Below, piece after piece: positions 27,001 through 34,819 of a DNA stretch of 64,000 nucleotides; the first letter of the stretch is position 1; every line of letters starts with the position of its first letter. The notes under the pieces were generated by a model. The model saw only the letters and a program-made list of their open reading frames with translations, ran no database searches and had not been told where the DNA came from. The stretch comes from an uncultured Christensenella sp. (GTDB lineage: Bacteria > Bacillota > Clostridia > Christensenellales > Pumilibacteraceae). The translations under genes were made by a program, and so were the position numbers. The DNA lies in assembly GCA_910577435.1 (NCBI GenBank), contig CAJTLV010000002.1, forward strand, positions 181,953 through 245,952, given 5' to 3'.

Positions 27001-27754
27001 CCGGCGTTCTGCCGAATGCGTCGAGCGCCGCGATGTTTTTAAGTTCAGGCGCGTCGGCGGCATCGATATATATTTCGGTTATACCGCTTTCGCAAAACAC
27101 TGCGCAATCCACACCCGTCACGGGTTTACCGTCGAACGTCTTGGGGATTATCAACGTATTACCTCTGCCCTCTACTACGCCGCTTACTATATAACCGTCC
27201 TCGCCGTCCGAAACGAAAGTGAGAGTGCGCGCGCCCATTCCCTGACCGAACACGCCGAATGCAAGCGCGAACGCCGCGTAACCTATCAATAGCGCGCCTA
27301 TCGCCGCCGCGACGACTGTTGCTATTCGGTTGAAAAGTTTTCCCATCGACGCGCCGTCTATCGCAAGCACTACGCAAGCGACTGCCGACGCGATATGCGC
27401 CGCCGTCCACAGTCCGAGCGACGCGCCCGTCATTGCGCGGTCTCCGCCCGAATGTCCTGCGAGCATTATTACCGTGAGTACCGCCTCGATCGCGGAGAAC
27501 ACCGCCGCGCCGATGAGCGCGTACTTAAATCTGAAATTGGAGAATACTGCGAACAGCAAGAACAGCGCGTCCGCGACAATAAGAATTATAGGACATACCA
27601 GATAGCTTGCCGCCGTGATCCCCGCTGCGGCGAGCATTATCACGACCGCAATATCGACCGCGAGCGAAACGCCTGCGGCTGACAGTATGAGTATCCTGCG
27701 GCCGCCGACGCGATGTGCCGTCACGTCCTGTCTGTTTTTAATAGATTTATCCAT
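24020..27754 (-). CDS. Membrane-anchored protein with MBG-like repeats
   Basis: This 1244-residue protein has about five hydrophobic segments in residues 20-165. A strand-rich stretch follows (DGYIVSGVVEG, GITEIYIDAADAPELKNIAALDAF), similar to the BspA-type leucine-rich LRR_5 repeat. From roughly residue 470 on there are about eight tandem domains with recurring phrases such as TFTYDGSSHAPT, YTITPRPITIEW and LTITKANLTVKI. These mark MBG/YDG-type surface repeats. Such repeats normally lie outside the cell, so this protein probably exposes a long fibre-like part from the membrane. It shares an operon with cytosolic helicases, which is odd. The gene gap to the protein upstream is 6 nt. Its role is unknown. 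Confidence 0.8.
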   Translation of the reverse strand: MDKSIKNRQDVTAHRVGGRRILILSAAGVSLAVDIAVVIMLAAAGITAASYLVCPIILIVADALFLLFAVFSNFRFKYALIGAAVFSAIEAVLTVIMLAGHSGGDRAMTGASLGLWTAAHIASAVACVVLAIDGASMGKLFNRIATVVAAAIGALLIGYAAFALAFGVFGQGMGARTLTFVSDGEDGYIVSGVVEGRGNTLIIPKTFDGKPVTGVDCAVFCESGITEIYIDAADAPELKNIAALDAFGRTPVRVHKENVNAVRNEYFSLAHQSNSEGLVRFCSAIEPTGLAKNEVFISYDYDLDSLYEADGKALPVWIGNKGDVFKVSDLANIDDSIAYVLHSDYTSDEDMHWCYTNERGILDISNFGISLGNKQIVSSVTRALPEFLTVYAVTIGEDNDTKYEMPDAFKKTVIDGTILDYRYTTIRTANRIALSVPTREGFGFRWMRAAGSVNTPIENLAEELINSSRNLTIYPEWTLDAPVITRLDAAYTADGAAVYGDDLAITPVLDESSTAGFDISYDWTKPTAADAQIAADGSLYIDVVKMDCAGNYSLTVTKSADFTSLTSTATVTESVRVNKRPLRFVWLEFENPYYTGEYKEVRCAYNGDDRVADDEITFNHSFTAVTNAGSYNASVALTGDCAYKYVIAENTGSHTYTVLPRELKLSWQETIEFTYDGSTHTPEFTYMTGYGPISGDDVQSYIMGGGKDAGTYTATVSVLNSNYTIASGASKQFTVKKREISATFLIPSDGFTYNGTVQMPAIATVHNYADGEADIVKKLITDNLVKSGSCIHAGNYVLTVALPANCNYAVADTQPTVPFAIARRNISVKVKPISAIYGDAYTYSCTAVGLADGDTVSSALAVMYFVDNVEAHSGERRDAGTYMIDAVVSGGDYNVTTVTSAVLSIGKRKLIIEAFDAEKVYDGKPHSGFQGSIGGRGFASGDDLRDVLTSILYTCDGVNASDTPYPIKVSATLTSGKGKNYELEFVDGELTITKANLTVKINDLTHVYDGNVPMSNGVSAVSGLVNGETVATAGLGIYYVIPNDSNVGTYTVMGIAASTNYNVTVQPGTYTITPRPITIEWNDDRTFTYDGSSHAPTVSNIIGAISDKMPMIIVTGEQTHAGENYIARAVLNRNNNQYSQNYTIESGETTTFTIEKANATFSWIGKTEYVEGENTAIRAECDIDGLSFSYAYYDEDGNLLSAYPTVAGSYTVFIVAVDQNYNIVNGKFEYIIVAADEADGGHRL

Positions 27755-27760
27755 CAGCCG

Positions 27761-29398
27761 TTAAAACCTCTTAGTCACTTTTACGGGCGCGGACAGATAC
27801 CCCCTGTCGCTCACGTCGAGCTTGCTGAATATCCACCTGTTGTTGCCGACCACGAACAGCAGTATTTCGTCGTCCTCGTAACAGTATTTTCTGCTCAGGC
27901 TCATTCTCGCCCACAGCGGAAGCACGGACGCATACTTTCTGTACGCGCGCGCCGCGACGGCGTTGCCCGTCTTGGTTGCCGCGCAGAACTCGCACACGCC
28001 CCTATGGTTGATCGTCTCCGCGCTGAAACTCCTGCCGCAACACTCGCATACGTCGACCGTACTTTCTTCGGCGAGATCGCTTTTATCGACCGCGTATTTG
28101 AGCGACGCGGTATAACGAGGCGTGCCGTCGGGGTCTAGCCCGCTGTACAGCATTTCGGGGTGCGGGCAGTCGCGGCAACAATACACCTTTTTTCCGTTTA
28201 CATCGAACGTCAATGCGTTAGCGGCGCACACGACGCGCGAGCAACTCCCCGCGCCCGTTCTGTCGCCGCACGACAGACGCATAAGATGTTTGGACAATTC
28301 CGAATATTGCTTTATCTCGTCGACTTCGTCCGACGAAAGACCCAAGTCTGCGCGCGTCGGGTCTACGGTGACCTTTTGTTCGTCGCCGCGCCCGTCGATA
28401 TACGTGATCGCATTGCCCGAAATAAGCCTAGCTCCCGACGAACACGCGATACATTCGAGCGTCACCTGTCCGCCGAGATCGGTAGAAAGCCTGAGTACGG
28501 GCGTAGTTCCCGAAAGTATCTCTGCGGCATTGCCGTACCATTTGACGTGAGAAGCGCCCAACACCTTGACCCGAGTGCATTCGAGCATAACCGTTTCGGC
28601 GCTCGCCATTGTGTTGCACAGTCTGTTTACCTCGTCCTCGTCGCTCTTGTCGCCGAAACACATCGCCGATACAAACCCCGCACCGTCGTCGGACTGAACG
28701 AGATTTTCCAGCGCGTTTAGCGCCGCGTCGATTATCTGTATTCCGCCCGTCTTTGCCGCCGCCTCGCCCGGTTCGACGGTTTTTAAGTATTCGTCGATCT
28801 GCTCGGCTTCGACGCGGCGAAGCGGAGTCATTTTGCGTCCGTCCTTGCGGAAGTATACCTTTGCCAGGACGGGAACGGCGACGCCCGTGCCTGCGCTGAG
28901 TTCCAATCGCATCGATACGCCGTAAACGTCTTCCGTGCTTTCGTCTGCGGGCAGAGGTCGGACCGAATAATCCTTATCGCCCGAAAACAGCGCGTTTACG
29001 ATATTGCTCGCGTATTCGGTTACGATGCGCTCGTTCTCTGCGATCTCGGCGCGCGTTAGTTTTTTCTGCGTAAACTCGACGAGCGAATACTTCTTGTGGT
29101 ACTTGCCCGCGATCGCGTCCAAAAACCGCACCCACGCCGCGCTCTGATTGTCGGAGTCGCCGCCGCGAAATACCGAAAACCACGACGCGCCGCGCGAGTC
29201 GATATAAATATCGTCGTCATCGTCGTCGCCCAGCCTGCTTCCGAGCGCATACGTATACGTGCCGTCCGAGATTATACGGCGCTTGCCGTCTTTCGATACC
29301 GTCAACTTCTTATCGTCGAGACAGCCGCTCTCGATGAGCTTTACCACGCTGTCGAACGACTCGCGGTACTCCTGACCTACTATAATACGAGTCGGCAT
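27761..29398 (-). CDS. Cys-cluster (zinc-ribbon) protein of unknown function
   Basis: I do not recognise this 545-residue protein. The N-terminal 380 residues are mixed alpha/beta and contain an acidic run (GDDDDDDIYID near 58-68) and one CxxC (LECIACSSG). The C-terminal part carries more paired Cys: VYCCRDCPHPEM, CECCGRSF and CEFCAAT. These should form two or three zinc sites. It ends in a compact beta-looking segment (WIFSKLDVSDRGYLSAPVKV). The start codon shares one base with the stop of the SNF2 helicase gene, and that helicase has similar Cys clusters. The two probably form one nucleic-acid-binding complex. Confidence 0.75.
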   Translation of the reverse strand: MPTRIIVGQEYRESFDSVVKLIESGCLDDKKLTVSKDGKRRIISDGTYTYALGSRLGDDDDDDIYIDSRGASWFSVFRGGDSDNQSAAWVRFLDAIAGKYHKKYSLVEFTQKKLTRAEIAENERIVTEYASNIVNALFSGDKDYSVRPLPADESTEDVYGVSMRLELSAGTGVAVPVLAKVYFRKDGRKMTPLRRVEAEQIDEYLKTVEPGEAAAKTGGIQIIDAALNALENLVQSDDGAGFVSAMCFGDKSDEDEVNRLCNTMASAETVMLECTRVKVLGASHVKWYGNAAEILSGTTPVLRLSTDLGGQVTLECIACSSGARLISGNAITYIDGRGDEQKVTVDPTRADLGLSSDEVDEIKQYSELSKHLMRLSCGDRTGAGSCSRVVCAANALTFDVNGKKVYCCRDCPHPEMLYSGLDPDGTPRYTASLKYAVDKSDLAEESTVDVCECCGRSFSAETINHRGVCEFCAATKTGNAVAARAYRKYASVLPLWARMSLSRKYCYEDDEILLFVVGNNRWIFSKLDVSDRGYLSAPVKVTKRF

Positions 29399-32283
29399 TA
29401 TCTATCCACCCCCATACCCGTATCGTCGTTATCCAAAACGTCTTTTATCATCTCGACCTTTTCGGTCTCTTTGGTGAGGTTTGCGCAGAACGCGCGTCCG
29501 CCGTCGTAGCGGAATTCCCACGCCGACCTGATGAACGTCGCGAAAGTGCGCGTCGCTATCGGGCGGATCTTCGAACGCCTGTCGGCGCACGACGGACACA
29601 GCGCTTCCCATCTGTCGTCGAAACGCAGTACGTGCGGCTTGGGCGAACACGACGACTCGTCGCACGTTCCGCACCCCGCGATTGCGCCCTTGCCCGTGCC
29701 GATGCGGCAACGCGCGAAGCACAGTTTTTCTTTACATCTGTCGCAGATCGCCATAAGATCCGCGTCGGGCGTATTGCCGTTTTCGAGATACGCTTTGAGC
29801 GCGGGACACTTATTTTTGAGCGGTCCCGACCTGAACCTGTGACAGTGCGCGATAGCGCAGATCTTGCGGCAGTACAGCTCGCGGTCGCCCTTTTCGCCGC
29901 AGTTGCACATTACTCCGCCGCCGTTCTCGTCGTTGTACGAGCTGACCGACATACATTTATAACCCTCGCCGTCGACCGCGCGTTCTATCTTGGAATCGCA
30001 CGTGTCGCAACGGAAGTCGTACACGCTTATCTCCTCCATGAGCGTGCCGTCGCGGCTCGTCTCCATACACTGCTCTGTCTCGCCGCAATACAAAACATCC
30101 TTGCGATTGCGCTTTGCCGATTCGTAATCCTCTTGCGAAAGCAGTTTGACGTTGCCGCATACGGGACACCTGATAGTTACCATACGCTCGTTGTTACTGC
30201 CCGCGATTATCGTCGCGTCGCCGCTGTTGCTCGACATAAGCCCTATGCGTGCGAAGTACATTAGCACGTACCCTTCGAGCGAACACATATCGGCGAGAGA
30301 ATATACCGTAACGTCGCTGTCCTGACCGAGACGGAAAATACGTCCTATGCGCTGGTCCATAGCGAGCGGATCGGGCGTTACTTGCATATTGATTATGACA
30401 CTGCACTTTTGAAGGTTGACGCCTTCCGTAAATCCCGCGTCCTTGACTATCAGTATCGCATTCGCGCCTTTATCGCCGACGAACGCGCCCGTCACTTTAT
30501 CCCTGTCCGCTTCCGTCCCTATAAGAAGACGCTTGGCGTACTTCGGATCGGCGCGCAGTTCTTCTTCGACGCGCGCTTCTATGCGCTTGCGCTTGGGCAG
30601 ATCGTAATCGAAAAACACGATAACGCGCTCGCCCGAATGTTTATCCAGAAGTTCTTTGAGCTTGGGCATTTTGCGCTCGAATTCGTCGGCATTCGGATCG
30701 GACAATACGTATCTCAGTTCGGTATCTCCGTTCACTCCGAGCGCCTGTTTTTTATAGTAAGCGACCGCGCCCTGCTTGTCTCCCGTCTCGCGGTTTTCGA
30801 AGCTCTTATCGTTAAGACCGAGCGCCTTGAACATACCGTCGTAAATTATATCCGCCGCAAGTTTACAGCAATCGCGGTTAAATCCCCTGTCGTCCTTGTT
30901 GCGGTTTTGTCCGATACGTTCCTTGACGTACTCGGTCAGCGGGAACGTTTCGCCGTCCGCCGTCACCGCGCCCGCACCGTCGAGTTGCGGAAGGGACAGC
31001 GTTATGCGCTCGCCTTTATATCCCGAAACCGAAACTTCGGTCTTGTCGCCCGAATATGGAATATACAAATAGTTTACTACGTCCTTTTTGGGTAAAAATC
31101 CGCGATCCTTGCTCGGCTGACGTATCATAATGGAACGCAACACGCCGTCGTGGTAAGCGCGCGCGACATTGGCGTTTACCGCCCGCGCTATCTTGCCGTC
31201 CGCCGCGTAATCTTCCGCCAAAAACTCGCCGACTATATTCCATTTGTCCACGTCAGCAAGCCCGTCGAAATCTTTCACGCCGTTCTCGGCGGCGAAGCGT
31301 TCGAGTTCCGCGCCGAACCTGTTCACGGTCTCCGCGACAGTCACTTTGCGAATAAATTCCATTACCGTCGTCGCACCGCGACAAATGACGTTGTTGTAGT
31401 ACGCTTTCTCGCTGTTGTACTCCGCCGTGCGCGCGCCGTCGTCCTTCTCGTCGAAGTCTGCGGGATTGCCGCCCTTGCAACGAATGAAATACCACAGCCT
31501 GAACATATGCGCGAGGTTGCCGGAATGCGGGGTTGCCGAAAGAAGCAGACAGTACGGTTTTTGCGCGCGAGTCTTTGTCTTCATCATCAGCGAAAGCATT
31601 TTCATCGCCTTTGCGCCGTCGCCCGTCTCGCCGCACAGATGGTGCGCCTCGTCGACGACTACCACGTCGAACAATACTTTCTCGGCGATGTTTTCGCCCC
31701 AACACACGAAATCGCTGTCGAGTACTATCATCGGAAACGCGGGACGTAAAAACCCGTCGTCGCACGCGACGGTGTACTCGTCTATATCGAAGTCCGCGCC
31801 TATTCTGTGCAGAACGCCCTCTCCCAAGCCGAATTTATGCTCCAACGTGTCCACCCAGCTGTCGTACACCTGATCGGGAACTATGAGCAACATCGAATCT
31901 ATATTGCCTCGCACCGAAAGTTCGCTGAGCACGGTGCACGCCTCGTATGTCTTGCCGCTTCCCACGACGTCGGCGAGCAGACCGAACCCGCGCAGTTCTT
32001 TGAGAAACGCCAGCGCCGCCTTTTGTTGGTGATCGAGTATGACGTCGCCGCTGTGTATCTTTTTATTGCGGCGAATGCCGTAGATCCCCGACTTTGTCTC
32101 GTACTCGGCGGGAACTATCTTGACTGCCGCGAAATCGTCGTAACGGTCGAGCGCCTCGACGGCGTCGTTCATTTCGCCGATATTCTTATCGTATGCGACG
32201 ATGGTATCGGAAAGGTTGGAGCGCTCGGTCGCCTTATTGTACGCGTCGCCTATGAATCCTATAACATATTTTTTTTCTGTCAT
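29398..32283 (-). CDS. SNF2-family helicase with large Cys-rich C-terminus
   Basis: This 961-residue protein is a superfamily 2 helicase or translocase of the SNF2 type. Walker A is GLLADVVGSGKT (101-112), the DEAH box is VVVDEAHHLC (208-217), motif III is LLLSATPHSGN (247-257), and motifs V/VI appear as INMQVTPDPLAMDQRIGRIFRLGQ in parts around 650. From about 700 to 930 there are more than twenty Cys and several His in CxxC pairs (CPVCGNV, CDTCDSK, CDRCKEK, CGTCDE, CPSCADR), predicting four or more zinc sites. Such a metal-rich tail is unusual in bacterial SNF2 proteins. It is the second gene of the cluster, 1 nt after the Hsp70-like gene. It probably moves along double-stranded nucleic acid. 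Confidence 0.92.
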   Translation of the reverse strand: MTEKKYVIGFIGDAYNKATERSNLSDTIVAYDKNIGEMNDAVEALDRYDDFAAVKIVPAEYETKSGIYGIRRNKKIHSGDVILDHQQKAALAFLKELRGFGLLADVVGSGKTYEACTVLSELSVRGNIDSMLLIVPDQVYDSWVDTLEHKFGLGEGVLHRIGADFDIDEYTVACDDGFLRPAFPMIVLDSDFVCWGENIAEKVLFDVVVVDEAHHLCGETGDGAKAMKMLSLMMKTKTRAQKPYCLLLSATPHSGNLAHMFRLWYFIRCKGGNPADFDEKDDGARTAEYNSEKAYYNNVICRGATTVMEFIRKVTVAETVNRFGAELERFAAENGVKDFDGLADVDKWNIVGEFLAEDYAADGKIARAVNANVARAYHDGVLRSIMIRQPSKDRGFLPKKDVVNYLYIPYSGDKTEVSVSGYKGERITLSLPQLDGAGAVTADGETFPLTEYVKERIGQNRNKDDRGFNRDCCKLAADIIYDGMFKALGLNDKSFENRETGDKQGAVAYYKKQALGVNGDTELRYVLSDPNADEFERKMPKLKELLDKHSGERVIVFFDYDLPKRKRIEARVEEELRADPKYAKRLLIGTEADRDKVTGAFVGDKGANAILIVKDAGFTEGVNLQKCSVIINMQVTPDPLAMDQRIGRIFRLGQDSDVTVYSLADMCSLEGYVLMYFARIGLMSSNSGDATIIAGSNNERMVTIRCPVCGNVKLLSQEDYESAKRNRKDVLYCGETEQCMETSRDGTLMEEISVYDFRCDTCDSKIERAVDGEGYKCMSVSSYNDENGGGVMCNCGEKGDRELYCRKICAIAHCHRFRSGPLKNKCPALKAYLENGNTPDADLMAICDRCKEKLCFARCRIGTGKGAIAGCGTCDESSCSPKPHVLRFDDRWEALCPSCADRRSKIRPIATRTFATFIRSAWEFRYDGGRAFCANLTKETEKVEMIKDVLDNDDTGMGVDR

Positions 32284-32284
32284 A

Positions 32285-34279
32285 TCAATCGCCCTCCGTT
32301 GCGTCGAACGAGTCCACGCCCTCGAACACGAATTCGATCTCGTGCGCGTATATTCCGCGCACGTCCCAGTCCGCTTTGCCGCTCTTTATATACGACACCG
32401 GCGTCGGTCGGAACTGCTCGGACACGTTGACCAGCACGGGTTTCGCCCGTCCGTCCGTGTCCACCGAGATCCCTTCCTTAAAGAACACCCTTGCGTTCGC
32501 CGCCTCTTCCATCAGTTTGACGCGCCGTCCGTTATGGCGGAATATTATTCCGGAACCTAAGCCGCCGGCAACCGTTTTCAGTCCCGCAAACTCGGCACAC
32601 TTTTTGCGCGCGCTCATACTCACGACGGAACCTTTGGACTCGCCGACAACCAGATACACCTTGCCTTTGCCGTCCGTGTAATATTCGAGACCGGACACTG
32701 CGCGCGTCGCTATCTCCTTTGCGGACAACGCGTAAGAGAATATCTCTTCGTCGTCGACACGCTCGCCCGTTATCCTGAACGGCACCGTCAAAAACCGCTT
32801 TACGCCGTCAGGATCCAACAACTCGCCCTTGTCTGCAAACGGGATAAGCACCTTGCGCCCGTCCTTGTATCCCCAAGTTCCGTATGACAGCGCGAGCGCC
32901 GTCTTTACGTCTATATCGAACAGCGCCACTATCGCGCCGCCCACTGCGGGCGCGTACACCGAGTCCTCGTTGGACAGTATCGTGAACCCGTCGCCGTCAT
33001 CCCGCCCGTCGTCGAACGTACATACTTCGACACGCTTTGTCGCATTGTCGGCGGCGAGTTTGACTTTTATGTAATCGAGAAGCGAATAGGTCTCTGTCAA
33101 TCCGCCCGAAAGGAATATCTTTTTTATTCCGCGATTTACGGGCAGTTTTATCTCGTCCGATATGTACCGCACTACTACGTTGGCAACGCCGATCCCCGTC
33201 GACGTGCCGAGACACTCCGCCAACATCGTCTTGTCGAGGTTGCGCTGGATATAAAGACTGCGGCTGACCGATACGGGTACGCCCGATTCGAACAAACTGC
33301 CTTCGGGAAGCGGACAGCTCAAAATCGTCTTTGCCTTTTTTATCTCTTTCATAAACAGGTACTGCCGCGAATGCAGTCCGCGCTCGCGGATATGCCCGCC
33401 GTGCGGTGCGGACGGAGTACCCATTGTTTCGCATTCCCTTATCCCGTCTTCTATGTACTGCTCGATAGCCTCGTCTACGTCGCGCCCGCCGAATTCGAGC
33501 GGTTCACTGTGTCCGTCCGCGCCGTCTATGACTACCGCGCCGCCTACCGTACCGACGCGAGCGACCGAAATATCCTCTTCGCCCATATCGAACACAAGCG
33601 CATATTCGTTCTTGCGCAGATCGCCGCGATGACGGGCGAACATTCCGAGCGCTTTGGTGGACGACAACGCTTTGAACACTTCGGTGCCGAACGCGCGGCT
33701 TGCCAGTCTGCCCAACTCGTTGACGTATTCCTTGCCCACTCTCGGCGGATACACCGTCGCGAGCCGAACGGTATAATCGCCTATCCCGCGACTTTTGACG
33801 AGCGCCGCGATGCGCTTTCGCACCTTGCCCGCGACGTATGCGAAAAAGTCCTCGCATACGGATTGAGGCGTGCCGACCGCTTTGAACGTTCTGTCCGCGC
33901 GCACCGTCGCGTCGAAATCGTCGGACGCACGCTTGCGGACGGGAAAGTAAAATTTGGGGAAATCGTGACCTGATGTGTAATATTCGGCGTTGCGTTCGGA
34001 AACCGCCGCGCTTGCCGTGCGCTGTAACAGCGAGATCAGATTTTTTATCTTGACGACCGTGATAAACGACGTGTTGCCCGAACGGTCGACTTCGTCGGCA
34101 AACAGCCACTTGCGCGATTCTTCGTCGTAAAAAGCGATTGCGGGAACGGCGACTTGCGTCATAGAGTCGCTCACGGAAAACTTGCCGTACTCGACAGCGC
34201 CGTCCGGCTTTTCGAAAGCATAGGCTATTTTCAGGGCATCGCTCCCCAAATCAAGACCGATGTTGACACATACCGCCAT
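32285..34279 (-). CDS. Hsp70/actin-fold ATPase, divergent
   Basis: The 664-residue protein carries the actin-like ATPase signatures: phosphate-1 GLDLGSDALKIAY (8-20), phosphate-2 VFDMGEEDISVARVG (229-243) and the adenosine motif IFLSGGLTE (388-396). It therefore belongs to the Hsp70 superfamily. It is far from DnaK, and the region after about 480 does not look like a DnaK substrate-binding domain. It could instead bind specific partners. It is the first gene of the cluster with its own promoter, and the SNF2 helicase gene follows after 1 nt. This placement suggests it assembles or controls the helicase complex, an inference. Confidence 0.85.
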   Translation of the reverse strand: MAVCVNIGLDLGSDALKIAYAFEKPDGAVEYGKFSVSDSMTQVAVPAIAFYDEESRKWLFADEVDRSGNTSFITVVKIKNLISLLQRTASAAVSERNAEYYTSGHDFPKFYFPVRKRASDDFDATVRADRTFKAVGTPQSVCEDFFAYVAGKVRKRIAALVKSRGIGDYTVRLATVYPPRVGKEYVNELGRLASRAFGTEVFKALSSTKALGMFARHRGDLRKNEYALVFDMGEEDISVARVGTVGGAVVIDGADGHSEPLEFGGRDVDEAIEQYIEDGIRECETMGTPSAPHGGHIRERGLHSRQYLFMKEIKKAKTILSCPLPEGSLFESGVPVSVSRSLYIQRNLDKTMLAECLGTSTGIGVANVVVRYISDEIKLPVNRGIKKIFLSGGLTETYSLLDYIKVKLAADNATKRVEVCTFDDGRDDGDGFTILSNEDSVYAPAVGGAIVALFDIDVKTALALSYGTWGYKDGRKVLIPFADKGELLDPDGVKRFLTVPFRITGERVDDEEIFSYALSAKEIATRAVSGLEYYTDGKGKVYLVVGESKGSVVSMSARKKCAEFAGLKTVAGGLGSGIIFRHNGRRVKLMEEAANARVFFKEGISVDTDGRAKPVLVNVSEQFRPTPVSYIKSGKADWDVRGIYAHEIEFVFEGVDSFDATEGD

Positions 34280-34301
34280 CTATGCAATACACCTCTTTAA
34301 T

Positions 34302-34330
34302 ATTTTAACACATTCGCCCGATTTTGGCAA
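34302..34330 (-). promoter_or_regulatory. Promoter of the multi-ATPase gene cluster
   Basis: The -35 TTGCCA (34325-34330) and -10 TAAAAT (34302-34307) have a 17-nt spacer. It lies directly upstream of the Hsp70-like gene, and I found no convincing terminator until 12524, so one transcript could span more than 21 kb. Confidence 0.75.
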
Positions 34331-34343
34331 GGGTAAAAATCGC

Positions 34344-34366
34344 AAAAGCCCGCTTTCAGCGCCTTT
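34344..34366 (-). terminator. Weak terminator-like hairpin
   Basis: AAAG and CGCT on one side pair with AGCG and CTTT on the other around a GAA loop, with a small internal loop. Only short T runs follow. It may end the exporter/86-residue gene transcript. The rest of 34367-34507 shows nothing. Confidence 0.4.
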
Positions 34367-34507
34367 ACGAGCATTAAAATTTGATTAGAAGCGGCTTAGA
34401 AATTCGCAACGTATTTTTATTAAATAACTATCGAGACGGCGACGGGCGCCTGCTCACGCTCTACCGCAGTATTTCTCACCGAGTTGCGGCATCGCCGCGT
34501 CCCGCCG

Positions 34508-34768
34508 TCAATTTCGAATAACGCTTATGATTTTCTTGGCGCGGCGCACGGGTACGGGAGCAACCTGACCGCTCACGCTGCGCTCGACGCGTACAACCGT
34601 CGCCTGCGCGGGACGGTTATTTGCGTCTGGCGCGGTCACTCGATCCCCCTCTTCCGCATCGAAATCGGAAATATACCAGCGCGGCGTTTCGTCACCGTCG
34701 AATTTTATCTTGACGAACGTATAACTGCCCGCATCTTTTATTATTCCGCCGCTCATCGAATGGATCAT
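34508..34768 (-). CDS. Small beta-rich protein, unknown
   Basis: The 86-residue protein has a beta-rich N-terminus (TFVKIKFDGDETPRWYISDF), the turn EEGDRVTAPDANNR, then ATVVRVERSV and a basic end. The pattern of a small barrel with a GDRVxxP loop recalls the PriA N-terminal or SH3-like folds, but I cannot name it. It has a clear GGAGG site and lies 51 nt after an ABC exporter gene, so it is probably on that transcript. It is separated from the Hsp70-like gene by 228 nt and by that gene's promoter. Confidence 0.65.
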   Translation of the reverse strand: MIHSMSGGIIKDAGSYTFVKIKFDGDETPRWYISDFDAEEGDRVTAPDANNRPAQATVVRVERSVSGQVAPVPVRRAKKIISVIRN

Positions 34769-34819
34769 AGTTTACCTCCGTGTGATATTGAACGCACGGC
34801 GCGGTTCGCGCTGTATTGT

